17,776 nucleotides of DNA from Actinomycetes bacterium (GCA_021821705.1 JAKACE010000005.1:1-17776), one strand, 5' to 3'. Shown: positions 7,661-15,782, counted from the stretch's first letter. Numbers and translations are program-made. Notes: generated by a model not told the origin, from the sequence alone.

Positions 7661-7792
7661 GCGGGGCTCTCGCCGGCCGAAGCGGGGCCCGCTGGCCCGG
7701 GGACGGGCCCGGACCGGCGGGCCGGACCGGGGCGCCGGCTGTCCTCGAGCAGCACCGAACCGCAACGGGCACGGTGGCGCCGGGCCGAGCTG
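7661..7792. other. Convergent intergenic region between SDR and 2H phosphoesterase genes
   Basis: Two genes end tail to tail here. The 132 bp are extremely GC-rich, with one possible 6-bp stem (GGCCCG 7706-7711, CGGGCC 7718-7723). It could act as a terminator in both directions, but random GC-rich sequence gives such stems easily. No coding sequence is supported. Confidence 0.3.
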
Positions 7793-8341
7793 TCAGGCCC
7801 GGGCCCGGGCCCCGCCGAGCATGGACCGGTGGGTGACGCTCCAGCAGAGGCCGTCACCGCACATGACCGTGACCTCCCGGGCACGGCACTCGATCGGAAG
7901 GCGCCCACGCAGGTCGTCTCCGGCGTCGGCCAAAGATGCGCCGATGGCGTAGCCCGACAGGCCGACGGTGAGGTGAGGCACTATCTCGTCGAACTTCCCG
8001 CCCCATGGAGGCGTACCGAAGTGCTCCGACAGCTCCTCTGTCAGCGCCTCGAAGGGCTCGGCCGGGTTCGGCGCCAACCACAGCACACGGTCACCGAACC
8101 AGCACACCTTGTCCAGCCGGTAGTCGAAGGGTTCCCGGCGCGACAACACCTCGTCCAGCTCGTCGAGGTGCGCCGGCTTGATCTGCTCGGGAGGCACCCA
8201 GGGCACCACGAGGGTGATGTGGGGGGGGACACCGGTCATGGCCTTGGGGTCGTGCACCGCCCTCCACTGCCCGACGATGGGCTCGGCCTCGGGGACGGGG
8301 ACGAACAGCGCGCTGTGCTCGCAATCGGTGCCTCCGGTCAA
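7793..8341 (-). CDS. 2H phosphoesterase superfamily protein ('2'-5' RNA ligase' family)
   Basis: The protein has the two HxT motifs of the 2H superfamily (LigT/CPDase): HIT at 41-43 and HLT at 123-125, about 80 residues apart, within about 182 residues, a usual length. Members hydrolyse or form 2',5'- or 2',3'-cyclic phosphodiester bonds on RNA or nucleotides. I chose a TTG start at 8341, with GGAG about 9 nt upstream. The frame also extends to an ATG at 8416, adding 25 Arg-rich residues unlike the family. It follows the ligase gene on the same strand with a gap of about 116 bp. The family call is firm; the start and substrate are uncertain. Confidence 0.85.
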   Translation of the reverse strand: MTGGTDCEHSALFVPVPEAEPIVGQWRAVHDPKAMTGVPPHITLVVPWVPPEQIKPAHLDELDEVLSRREPFDYRLDKVCWFGDRVLWLAPNPAEPFEALTEELSEHFGTPPWGGKFDEIVPHLTVGLSGYAIGASLADAGDDLRGRLPIECRAREVTVMCGDGLCWSVTHRSMLGGARARA

Positions 8342-8390
8342 AGCCCGGCGCTCCCGTGCTCGGCCGCACTGTCGCCTGCCACGCCGCGCG

Positions 8391-8396
8391 ACGCTA
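8391..8396 (-). promoter_or_regulatory. Candidate -10 element upstream of the 2H gene
   Basis: TAGCGT on the minus strand ends 8 nt before a GTG at 8382. That GTG opens a 14-codon frame whose TGA overlaps the TTG chosen for the 2H gene. The hexamer and spacing match those before the DUF72 gene (TACGCT, 8 nt). Confidence 0.3.
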
Positions 8397-8457
8397 CCCC
8401 CCGGCCACCCGATCATGCGATCAGTGGCGCAAACCGCCCAAGCGGAGCGCCGGTCGC

Positions 8458-9639
8458 TCAGCCCGGGCCGGGACCGGAGGGGGCCCGGTGCACCGGTCCA
8501 GGCACGACGCCGGCACCGAACACTTCAGCCAGCTCGACCGGGACGGCCGCGTCGAGCTGCTCGTAAGTGCAACTGGAGGGGCTGCGGTCGGCGCGCCAGC
8601 GGCGGAACTGTGCCGTGTGGCGCAGGCGGTCGCCCTGCAGGTGCTCATAGGCGGCCTCGACCACCAGCTCGGGCCGCAAGGGTTGGAACGACAGGTCCTT
8701 CGTGGCGTTCCAGCGGCTGCGCGCCCCGGGGAGCCTGACGCCCCCGGCCGCCTGTGCCGCCGCCCAGGCCGCCCAGGGGTGCTCGGCCGCCTCTGCGGCA
8801 TCGCGCGGCCGGTAGGGCGCCAGCACCTCGGCGAGCTGGCGACGCTGCGCAGCGGCGAACGACCCGATGACACCGACGTGAGCCAGCGCACCGTCGGGTC
8901 GGTACAGGCCCAGCAGTAGGGAGCCGACTTCCCCGCCCGTGCCCGCCGGGGCGTCCTGGGCGACAGCAACCTTGGCGCCGTCACGGCTCGAGGGCCTGTA
9001 GGGACGGAAACCGGCCACCACGAACTCGGCCGTGCGCTCGTGCTTGACCTTGACCATGGCCCGCTTGCCCTCCAGGTAGGCCAGGCCCGGATCCTTGGCC
9101 ACGACCCCGTCCAGGCCGGCGCCCTCGAAGCGGCGGAACCAGTCGGCAGCGAGGCCGGGGTCCAGCGTGGCGGGTGTCAGGTGCACGCTGGGTGCCCGTG
9201 CCGCAGGCAGATGACCGAGCAGGCCCTCCAGGCGCGCCCTTCGCACGGCGAAAGGGGTGCGCCGCAGGTCCTCGTCGTCGACCGCGAGCAGGTCGAAGGC
9301 GATGAAAGAGGCGGGGGTCGTCTCCGCCAGCATCCTCACCCGGCTCTGCGCAGGGTGCACGCGCTGGCTGAGGGCGTCGAAATCGAGCCCCGACGGGCCG
9401 GCGACCACGACCTCCCCGTCGACTACCACCCGCTTGGGCAGGGCCCCCTGCAGGGCCTCTACCAGCTCGGGGAAGTACCTGGTCAGGGGCAGCTCGTTGC
9501 GGCTGCCGATCTCCAGGGCGTCGCCGTCGCGAAAGACGATCCCCCGGAAGCCGTCCCACTTGGGCTCGTAGTAGAGGCCACCGCCCACCGGGAGCTCCCT
9601 GGACAGCTTGGCCAGCATCGGCGACACCGGCGGCGGCAC
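8458..9639 (-). CDS. ligC: ATP-dependent DNA ligase, LigC type
   Basis: A 393-residue ligase consisting of an adenylation domain plus OB fold, like mycobacterial LigC (about 360 residues). The nucleotidyltransferase motifs are in order: KWDG with adenylated Lys27 (motif I), GSRN, DGEVVV (III), FIAFDLLAV (IIIa), GLDGVVAK (IV) and MVKVKH (V). It seals nicks using ATP and in relatives takes part in repair and Ku/LigD-linked end joining; no Ku or polymerase domain is present here. The GTG at 9639 is chosen because the conserved PPPVSPMLAKL segment begins there. The frame is open further upstream, but only as Gly/Arg-rich sequence antiparallel to no conserved domain and inside malQ. The start lies 11 nt past the malQ stop, so translation is probably coupled. 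Confidence 0.93.
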   Translation of the reverse strand: MPPPVSPMLAKLSRELPVGGGLYYEPKWDGFRGIVFRDGDALEIGSRNELPLTRYFPELVEALQGALPKRVVVDGEVVVAGPSGLDFDALSQRVHPAQSRVRMLAETTPASFIAFDLLAVDDEDLRRTPFAVRRARLEGLLGHLPAARAPSVHLTPATLDPGLAADWFRRFEGAGLDGVVAKDPGLAYLEGKRAMVKVKHERTAEFVVAGFRPYRPSSRDGAKVAVAQDAPAGTGGEVGSLLLGLYRPDGALAHVGVIGSFAAAQRRQLAEVLAPYRPRDAAEAAEHPWAAWAAAQAAGGVRLPGARSRWNATKDLSFQPLRPELVVEAAYEHLQGDRLRHTAQFRRWRADRSPSSCTYEQLDAAVPVELAEVFGAGVVPGPVHRAPSGPGPG

Positions 9640-9650
9640 CGGCAGGCCGC

Positions 9651-11516
9651 TCAGGCGTTGAACCGGCGCATCACCGCCTCCGCCACCGGGCTCGCCTCTA
9701 TTTCCTCCAGCGGAGCGGGCAGTGCCAGGCACCAGTTCGGCCACTGGTCGATCGTACCTGGCATGTTCGGCCGCTCCTCCACCATGAGCACGTCGTCGAG
9801 CACCGCCGCCAGGAGAGCGCACGGGGCCGATGCCAGCGAGGCGTACGTCGCCACCACGACGTCGTCGAGCGTGCTGGTCTCATCGAGCTGGGCCCAGTCC
9901 AGCAGGCGCCGGCGCATGGCAACGCAGCCCTCCTCGTTGAAGGGCAGCCCGAAGCTGCGCTGGGCCTCTACGTCGGACCCGGTCCACGCACCGGCCACGG
10001 TGGGCAGGTCGTGGGTGGTGACCGCACCCATCGCCTGGTACGGCCAAGCCGACGGCGGCTGCGGCTCGAACCAGTAGATCTTGTAAGACAGCACGCCGCT
10101 GCGGCCGAGGACCTCGCGCACGTGGTCCTCCACGGTTCCCAGGTCCTCCCCGACAACGTACGCACCGGCGCGGTGAGCCTCGAGCTTGAGGAGGCCGACC
10201 ATGTCCTGCCAGATCGAGCGCACGAAGACGCCACGGGACGGCTCGACCCCGACGGGCACCCAGAACATCCGGAACAGGCCCATCACATGGTCGACACGCA
10301 CACCCCGGGCCGATCGCAACACGGCCCTCAGCATCTCGATGTAGGGCTCGTAGCCGGCCGCCCGCAGCTTCCAGGGGTCCCATGGAGGAAGGCCCCAGTC
10401 CTGGCCCTTCACGTTGTACTCGTCAGGCGGCGCCCCCACGCGCATGCCCAGGGCGAAGGTGTCCTGCCAGATCCAGGCGTCGGCCCCGCCCCCATCGGCG
10501 CCCACCGCCAGATCGCACATGATGCCGGCACCGTTGACGTCGCTGGCCTCCGCCAGCTGGCGCTCGCTCAGCCACTGCAGCCAGGCGTGGAAACGCTTGC
10601 GCCTCCTGCCCGCCTCGCTGGCCTCGAACTCGCCGACGGCGGGGCTGCCGGGGCGGTGCAGCTCCTCCGGCCAGTCGGACCAGGGCAGGCCATGCACCTC
10701 GGATAGGGCGCAGAACGAGGTGTAGCGTCCGAGGACGTCGCCACGCTGCGCCAGGTAAGCCTCGAAGTCGTCGGCTCCCGAGGCCCCCGGGCCGTCCCGC
10801 TCGAAGCGCTCGAACAGCACCTCCAAAGCCTCGGACTTGCACGCCCATACTGCCGTCCTGTCGATGAGCCGCTCGCCGTTGAGGCTGCGCGCCTTGTCGC
10901 CCAGGGCGGCGACAACCGGCTCGTCCTGCGCTCCGGGCACTTCCTCCACCCGGATGTACAGCGGGTTCAGGAAGCACCTCGAGCTCGGGAAGTAGGGCGA
11001 CGGTTCCGGCGCTGCACCCGGTGCGGGGGCGTGCAGCGGGTTGAGCAGCACGAAACCGGCGCCGTGTGCGCCTGCCCACCCGACCAGGCGGCGCAGGTCG
11101 GCGAAGTCCCCGATGCCCCAGCTCGATCGCGACCGCGTCGCGTACAGCTGGGCCGACCACCCCCAGGTACGGCCCGGGGGCGGGGCGGGGCAGCGCTCGG
11201 GGCAGACCGCAACCGTGAGCCGGCGGCCGTCGTGACCGTCGAGGCGGTGGTAGCCGACGGGGAGCACCTCGGGACGTCGCTGAGGCCCGAGCTCCTCCGA
11301 CCCCCCTCCCTCGAGCGTGAGCGTGCCGTCCGGGAGGCCCGGCCACGGACCGCGCTCCCCGATGGTCACGAAAAGCGGGTCACCGCCCGGCGCGGGGCCT
11401 TGCGCCCCCATGGCACGGAGCACCGTCTCGACCGTCTCGTCGGGCACGGGCCGCCAATTGCCCGCCACGTCCCAGTAGCCGGGGCCGACACCCCAGGCCT
11501 CGGGGTCAGGCGTCAC
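9651..11516 (-). CDS. malQ: 4-alpha-glucanotransferase (amylomaltase, GH77)
   Basis: About 621 residues from a GTG at 11516. GH77 signatures are clear: the SSWGIGDF entry motif, the nucleophile Asp near 408 in RVDHVMGLFR, the acid/base Glu near 455 in VGEDLGTV, and the transition-state Asp near 502 in TTHDLPTVAG. The sequence between, with GADAWIWQDTF and KGQDWGLPPW, is also typical. The enzyme transfers maltodextrin segments between alpha-1,4-glucans and releases glucose, in glycogen or maltodextrin use. The frame is open 56 codons further upstream, but that part overlaps the divergent promoter region and has no conserved character. It is first in a minus-strand series with the ligase and 2H genes, an odd partnership functionally. 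No other glycogen gene is nearby. Confidence 0.95.
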   Translation of the reverse strand: MTPDPEAWGVGPGYWDVAGNWRPVPDETVETVLRAMGAQGPAPGGDPLFVTIGERGPWPGLPDGTLTLEGGGSEELGPQRRPEVLPVGYHRLDGHDGRRLTVAVCPERCPAPPPGRTWGWSAQLYATRSRSSWGIGDFADLRRLVGWAGAHGAGFVLLNPLHAPAPGAAPEPSPYFPSSRCFLNPLYIRVEEVPGAQDEPVVAALGDKARSLNGERLIDRTAVWACKSEALEVLFERFERDGPGASGADDFEAYLAQRGDVLGRYTSFCALSEVHGLPWSDWPEELHRPGSPAVGEFEASEAGRRRKRFHAWLQWLSERQLAEASDVNGAGIMCDLAVGADGGGADAWIWQDTFALGMRVGAPPDEYNVKGQDWGLPPWDPWKLRAAGYEPYIEMLRAVLRSARGVRVDHVMGLFRMFWVPVGVEPSRGVFVRSIWQDMVGLLKLEAHRAGAYVVGEDLGTVEDHVREVLGRSGVLSYKIYWFEPQPPSAWPYQAMGAVTTHDLPTVAGAWTGSDVEAQRSFGLPFNEEGCVAMRRRLLDWAQLDETSTLDDVVVATYASLASAPCALLAAVLDDVLMVEERPNMPGTIDQWPNWCLALPAPLEEIEASPVAEAVMRRFNA

Positions 11517-11674
11517 CTTGTCACCACGTCCCGGCGGCCGGGGGTGGGCGCCGCCATGGAGAGCCGCGGTCCTCTGTCCATGCCTGCATCCTTTCATGCC
11601 CGGGGCCCGCTCCGACGAACCGTTGAGCGGCCCTTCCCCCTCCCCGGGGCACCGGGCGCGTACGCTCCATTGCC
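11517..11674. promoter_or_regulatory. Divergent promoter region between malQ and the DUF72 gene
   Basis: The 158 bp between two GTG starts must drive both the malQ-ligase-2H series and the DUF72 series. On the plus strand TACGCT (11661-11666) ends 8 nt before the DUF72 GTG with no Shine-Dalgarno sequence, matching the leaderless pattern elsewhere. No equally clear element is seen for malQ. Confidence 0.45.
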
Positions 11675-12718
11675 GTGGCAGCACGGCCGGCGGTCGCCGA
11701 ACTGGGTGTGGCGCGCGGCGTCACGGTGGGGACCGCCACCGTCCTGGCGGGCGCCACTTCCTGGGCAGACCGTACTCTCGTACGCGACGGGGGCTTCTAC
11801 CCGTCCCGCTCGCTCGGGGCGGCCCAGCGCCTCGCCTACTACGCCAGCAGGCTCCCCTTGGCCGAGGTGGCGACGACCTTCCGGTTCCCCCCCACTCCCG
11901 ACACGACGAGCAGGTGGGCGGCGGCCACACCCCCGGGTTTCACGCTCGATGTCCAAGCCTGGTCGCTTCTGACGGGAGCGCCCACTTGGCCCGAGTCGCT
12001 GTGGCCGGACCTGCAGGGGCGGGTAGCTCCCTCCCGGCGGGAGGGAGCCAAGCTGTACCGGCACCGGCTGCCTGCCGAGGTCGTCGACGAATGCTGGGAG
12101 CGGTTCGTGCATGCCCTGGTGCCCCTGGCCCGGGCGGGGCGCATGGGCGCCGTCGTGCTTCGCTACCCGGCGTGGTTCAGCCCACGGCCGGGCTCCTGGG
12201 CCGAGCTGGCCCAGATCCCCTCCCGCCTCCCGGGTCTTCGAGCTGCGGTGGAGCTCACGAACGACAAGTGGCTGGTCGGCGACCAGTGCGAGAAGACCCT
12301 TGGGTTCCTCGAGGGGCTCGGGCTCGGTTTCGTGTGCCGCGACCGGCCGGCCCCGGCGCGCCCTGTGGTGGCGGCCACGAGCGACTGGGCCTTCGTACGC
12401 TTCCCGGGCCGCCACCGTGCACGCCCGACGGTGCGGGCCGATGGAGCAGTGCGGGCAAATGGAGCCGGGCCAGTCTGGTGGTCGTACCGTTACAGCGACG
12501 CCGAGCTGGCCGCTTGGGCACCTCTCGTGCGCGACCTGGCCTCGGGCACCTCACAGGTGCACCTCGTCATGGACAACTGCTGGCGTACCGACGCCGTGGA
12601 CAACGCAGCCCGCCTGCTCGAACTGGTCGGCGCCGGCGTGCCCCTGTGGCAGCCCGCCGAGGGGGCAGCGGGCCCGGCCGACGCCGGGGTACCCCCCGCT
12701 CCAGGTGCCCTCGGATGA
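11675..12718 (+). CDS. DUF72 (YecE-like) domain protein
   Basis: 347 residues with the DUF72 TIM-barrel pattern. GATSWADRTLV and GGFYP near the N-terminus are followed by RLAYYASRLPLAEVATTF, a central EL(T)NDKW segment and the C-terminal MDNCWRTDAVDNAARLLELV, matching the family's asparagine-rich end. The biochemical function of the family is unknown, although it often lies near DNA-repair or Fe-S genes. The GTG start follows a TACGCT element by 8 nt. A second GTG 15 codons later (VTVGTATVLAG) is an alternative. Its stop overlaps the next gene's start (ATGA at 12715-12718), so the two are translationally coupled. Confidence 0.88.
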   Translation: MAARPAVAELGVARGVTVGTATVLAGATSWADRTLVRDGGFYPSRSLGAAQRLAYYASRLPLAEVATTFRFPPTPDTTSRWAAATPPGFTLDVQAWSLLTGAPTWPESLWPDLQGRVAPSRREGAKLYRHRLPAEVVDECWERFVHALVPLARAGRMGAVVLRYPAWFSPRPGSWAELAQIPSRLPGLRAAVELTNDKWLVGDQCEKTLGFLEGLGLGFVCRDRPAPARPVVAATSDWAFVRFPGRHRARPTVRADGAVRANGAGPVWWSYRYSDAELAAWAPLVRDLASGTSQVHLVMDNCWRTDAVDNAARLLELVGAGVPLWQPAEGAAGPADAGVPPAPGALG

Positions 12719-13632
12719 CGGAGCCGGTGCTCGTGCCTGCGGTGGCAGCCGACGGCACGCTGCTCGCCTGTTGGGACTTCGGCACCGAGCTGCCGACGGG
12801 GTCGCCCGTCGTCCTCCTGGCCCACGGGGCGGGCCTCAACGGCCTCAGCTGGTCGCCGGTGGCGCAGCGGTGCACGGCACGGGGCCTGCGCTGCGTTGCG
12901 CTCGACATGAGGGCGCACGGCGCCTCGGGAGCCCCCGGGGCGGACGGACTGGCGTGGGAGAACTTCGGCGAGGACGTGACCGCCGTGGTGGACCAGCTCG
13001 GGCTGCGCGGAGCGCTGGGCGCAGGGCACTCGGCCGGGGCATCGGCGCTGATGCTGGCCGAGCAAGCCCAGCCGGCCACGCTGCGAGCCATATGGGCCTG
13101 GGAACCGATCATGGCCGTGCCTGGCAACAACCTGCGGGAGATGCGAAGCCCCGAGCTGGCAGCACGTGCCCGCAGGCGGCGCCGGCAGTTCAGCTCACTT
13201 GACGAGGCGAGGGAGCACTTCGCTGGCCGGGGCGTCTTCTCCGACTTCTCAGCCGAAGCGCTCGATGGCTACCTGCGGGGAGGGCTGCGCCCCGAGGTGG
13301 GCGGGGGCTTGGCCCTGAGCTGCCGTCCGGAGGACGAAGCTGCCATCTACGAGGGCGGTGGGGCACACGATGCCTGGGCCGCACTTGGCCGCCTGCGGTG
13401 CCCGCTCCGCCTTGTCGGCGGCGAGGCCAGCCCGGCCGTGCCCCCGCCCGAGCTGGCCCGCATCCAGGCGGAGGTGCAGGGCAGCGAGCTACGGGTATAC
13501 CCCGGCCTGGGCCACTTCGGCCCGTTCCAGCGACCCTCGGCGGCGGCCGACGACATCATCCACTGGCACCGCCGGTTGCAGGCGGCCGCCGGCGGTCCCG
13601 CACGCCCGTCGGGCCCTCTGAATAGCCTCTGA
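12715..13632 (+). CDS. Alpha/beta hydrolase
   Basis: 305 residues with an alpha/beta-hydrolase fold. LAHGAGLN supplies the oxyanion-hole HG motif, the nucleophile elbow is GHSAG with Ser106, and the catalytic His is His267 in GLGHFGPF. The acidic member is likely in the LVGGEAS stretch, where a Glu stands in place of the more usual Asp. The substrate cannot be read from the sequence. The ATG at 12715 overlaps the DUF72 stop. The frame stays open upstream to 11518, but that part overlaps the DUF72 gene and lacks conserved character. The RecB-like gene starts 4 nt after its stop. Confidence 0.88.
   Translation: MTEPVLVPAVAADGTLLACWDFGTELPTGSPVVLLAHGAGLNGLSWSPVAQRCTARGLRCVALDMRAHGASGAPGADGLAWENFGEDVTAVVDQLGLRGALGAGHSAGASALMLAEQAQPATLRAIWAWEPIMAVPGNNLREMRSPELAARARRRRRQFSSLDEAREHFAGRGVFSDFSAEALDGYLRGGLRPEVGGGLALSCRPEDEAAIYEGGGAHDAWAALGRLRCPLRLVGGEASPAVPPPELARIQAEVQGSELRVYPGLGHFGPFQRPSAAADDIIHWHRRLQAAAGGPARPSGPLNSL
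13623..13628 (+). promoter_or_regulatory. Possible internal -10 element before the RecB-like gene
   Basis: TAGCCT at the end of the hydrolase gene ends 8 nt before the ATG at 13637, and no Shine-Dalgarno sequence precedes that ATG. This is the same hexamer spacing as the leaderless candidates elsewhere, so the RecB-like gene could also be transcribed separately. Confidence 0.25.
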
Positions 13633-13636
13633 GACG

Positions 13637-14488
13637 ATGTCGCTGCAGCTGCCCACCTCGCTGACGCCCTCCAAGGTTTCGTCTTTCAAGGAGTGCGCCC
13701 TGGCCTTCAGGCTCTCGGCGATCGACAAGCTGCCCGAGCCCCCGACCGTCCAGGCTTTCAAGGGGACGGTCGTTCACCGTGCCCTGGAGCTGCTGATGTG
13801 GGAGGAGCCCCAGGGGAGCCGCAGCCTCGAGGCCGCCATGCGCAAGCTCGGGCTCGCCCTCGACGAGCTGCTGGCGGGCCCCGAGGGGGTGGCCCTCGGG
13901 CTCGCCGGCGAGGACCTCGAGGAGTTCCGGGCGGACGCCGAGGACCTGGTGCGCAACTACTTCGTCCTTGAGGACCCGGACAAGGTGCGGGTGCTGGGCA
14001 CGGAACTGCGCCTGCAGGTCGACGTGAGCGAGAGCCACCTGCGCCTGCGCGGCATCATCGACCGGCTCGAGCTCGATGCTCACGGCGAGCTCGTCGTCAC
14101 CGATTACAAGACAGGGCGAGCCCCCGGGGTTTCCCAGGAGGGCCTGCGCCTCGGCGGGGTCCACTTCTACGCCTTCCTATGCGAGCAGTTCCTCGGCCGG
14201 CGCCCGGCAAGGGTCCAGCTGCTGCACCTACGCGAGCCCATCGCCATATCCAGCACCCCGTCGGACCAGTCGATAGCCGGCCTGGAGCGCCAGGCGCTCG
14301 CCATATGGGCGGCCGTCAGACGAGCCTGCAGCGATGAGGACTTCCGCCCCAAGCCGGGGCCCCAGTGCGGCTGGTGCGGGTTCCACGCCTACTGCCCCGC
14401 CCAGGGAGGCGACCTCTCCCTGGTGCCCCGTGAGGCGACCGTTCCCGGTCCGGCTACCGTCCGGCTCAGCCTGGAGGCCACCGCATGA
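13637..14488 (+). CDS. RecB-family PD-(D/E)XK nuclease with Fe-S cysteines
   Basis: A 283-residue stand-alone RecB-like nuclease. Catalytic motifs are KGTVVHRALE (His47), GIIDRLE (Asp142) and VVTDYKTG (Asp156, Lys158). One Cys at the N-terminus (Cys20 in FKECALAFR) and three at the C-terminus (Cys244, 247 and 253 in CGWCGFHAYC) form the four-Cys layout that holds a 4Fe-4S cluster in AddB and Cas4-type nucleases. It lacks helicase motifs. It would cut or resect DNA; the partner is unknown, and no recB, recC, addA or cas gene is present. It starts 4 nt after the hydrolase stop and ends in an ATGA overlap with the PAP2 gene. Confidence 0.92.
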   Translation: MSLQLPTSLTPSKVSSFKECALAFRLSAIDKLPEPPTVQAFKGTVVHRALELLMWEEPQGSRSLEAAMRKLGLALDELLAGPEGVALGLAGEDLEEFRADAEDLVRNYFVLEDPDKVRVLGTELRLQVDVSESHLRLRGIIDRLELDAHGELVVTDYKTGRAPGVSQEGLRLGGVHFYAFLCEQFLGRRPARVQLLHLREPIAISSTPSDQSIAGLERQALAIWAAVRRACSDEDFRPKPGPQCGWCGFHAYCPAQGGDLSLVPREATVPGPATVRLSLEATA

Positions 14489-15096
14489 GGCCCAGGACCG
14501 GGCGCTGCCCCGCTGGCATGCGCTCGCTGGCCGCCGCTGTCAACCGCTTCCCCCAGAACCCGGCAGTAGGACGGTTCGACCGTGCCGCTGACAAGCTGCT
14601 GGAGCGCCACGCGCGGGGCCACAGGGCTCTCGACATCGTCATGTACGGTGCCAGTGCCGCCGGCGACCACAGCCTGGCCTGGGTGGCACTCGCCGCCTTC
14701 GAGGGTTGGCGACGCGGCACTCTGGCGAAGACCCTGGGCCGTACCACGGCCGCCCTCGCCGTCGAGTCCACCCTTGTCAACGGCATCGTCAAGCTGGCCT
14801 TCCGCCGCACCAGGCCGCCGGCCGAGGAGCCGAGGCCGCTGCCCCTGCGCACCCCACGCACGAGCAGCTTCCCGAGCGGCCACGCCAGTAGCGCCTTCTT
14901 CGCCGCTGCCATCCTGCGCGAAGGGCCCACCTGGCCCCTCTACTACGCCGCAGCCGTCACCATCGCCACCAGCCGTGCCTACGTGCGTATCCACCATGCT
15001 TCCGACGTCGTCGCCGGTGCCGTTGTCGGCGCAGTGCTCGGCGAGCTGGCGAGGCCCCTGGTGCGCGGAACAACGGGGCCCGAGCAGCCGTTGTAG
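14485..15096 (+). CDS. PAP2-family phosphatase
   Basis: 203 residues with the three acid-phosphatase motifs in order: KLAFRRTRP (KX6RP), PSGHAS (His133) and SRAYVRIHHASD (SRX5HX3D). Hydrophobic stretches around the motifs indicate an integral membrane enzyme, probably acting on lipid phosphates such as undecaprenyl or phosphatidate phosphates; the substrate is not determined. The ATG overlaps the RecB-like stop (ATGA). Met12 is an alternative start. Confidence 0.92.
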   Translation: MRPRTGRCPAGMRSLAAAVNRFPQNPAVGRFDRAADKLLERHARGHRALDIVMYGASAAGDHSLAWVALAAFEGWRRGTLAKTLGRTTAALAVESTLVNGIVKLAFRRTRPPAEEPRPLPLRTPRTSSFPSGHASSAFFAAAILREGPTWPLYYAAAVTIATSRAYVRIHHASDVVAGAVVGAVLGELARPLVRGTTGPEQPL

Positions 15097-15102
15097 ACAA
15101 CC

Positions 15103-15702
15103 ATGGAAACCCCCTTCGAAGTGACCTGGGACTACCTGTGCCCGTTCGCCCGTAACGCCCACGAGCACATTGTGGAGGCGCTAAAGGCAGGTGCCGGCTG
15201 GGACGTGCAGTTCCGCTACTTCTCCCTGGCCCAGTCGCACCTCGACGACGGCACGACGGTGTGGGAGGACCCCGCTGCCTTCCCGGGCGTGCTGGCCGGC
15301 CTGGCCGGTATCGTCGTGCGCGAAAAGCTGCCCGAGAGCTTCCTGGACGCCCACACGGCTCTTTTCGCGGCTCGCCACGACCAGGGCCTGGACCTGAGGA
15401 GCCCCGACGTCGTAGTGGGCACCCTCGACCGGATCGGCTTGGACGGGCAGGCAATCGTCGAGGAGGCGCTGTCCGGCTGGCCGGTCGCCCAGGCCCGCCA
15501 GGAGCACGAGGGCGCCGTCGAGCAATGGGAGGTGTTCGGCGTGCCGACGTTCATCGCCAAGGACCGAGCTGTCTTCGTCCGCCTCATGCACCGTCCGGGA
15601 GGCGACGGCGAGGTCGCCCGGGCCACGGTGGACAAGGTGCTGGACCTTCTCGACGGCTTCCCTGAGCTGAACGAGTACAAGTTCACCCAGATCCCCCGCT
15701 AG
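15103..15702 (+). CDS. DsbA-like thioredoxin-fold protein with a single active-site Cys
   Basis: 199 residues with a DsbA/FrnE/2-hydroxychromene-2-carboxylate-isomerase type fold. The N-terminal strand leads to DYLCPFAR, where Cys13 is followed by Pro-Phe-Ala, so the second Cys of a CPxC redox pair is replaced by Ala16. A cis-Pro loop is present (GVPTF, about residue 146-150). There is no signal peptide or membrane segment, so it is cytoplasmic. A glutathione- or mycothiol-dependent transferase or isomerase, or a monothiol reductase, fits better than disulfide formation. It starts 6 nt after the PAP2 stop, so is probably in the same operon. Confidence 0.88.
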   Translation: METPFEVTWDYLCPFARNAHEHIVEALKAGAGWDVQFRYFSLAQSHLDDGTTVWEDPAAFPGVLAGLAGIVVREKLPESFLDAHTALFAARHDQGLDLRSPDVVVGTLDRIGLDGQAIVEEALSGWPVAQARQEHEGAVEQWEVFGVPTFIAKDRAVFVRLMHRPGGDGEVARATVDKVLDLLDGFPELNEYKFTQIPR

Positions 15703-15782
15703 GCAACGACAGGCGCCCTCGCCCGCTGTGAGCAAGCATCCGACAACGCCACTAGCGTCACGCCCTTACCACCATCCAGCCC

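Noticed and set aside
7661..7792. Intrinsic terminator at the convergent gene ends
   Set aside because: Only a 6-bp stem is visible and no U-tract follows, so it is not distinguishable from background GC-rich sequence.
9640..9822. N-terminal extension of the ligase into malQ
   Set aside because: It is Gly/Arg-rich and overlaps the malQ C-terminus in another frame; the conserved ligase region begins at the GTG at 9639.
11518..12714. Upstream extension of the hydrolase ORF through the DUF72 gene
   Set aside because: The DUF72 frame covers the same bases with recognisable family motifs. The hydrolase fold begins only at 12715.
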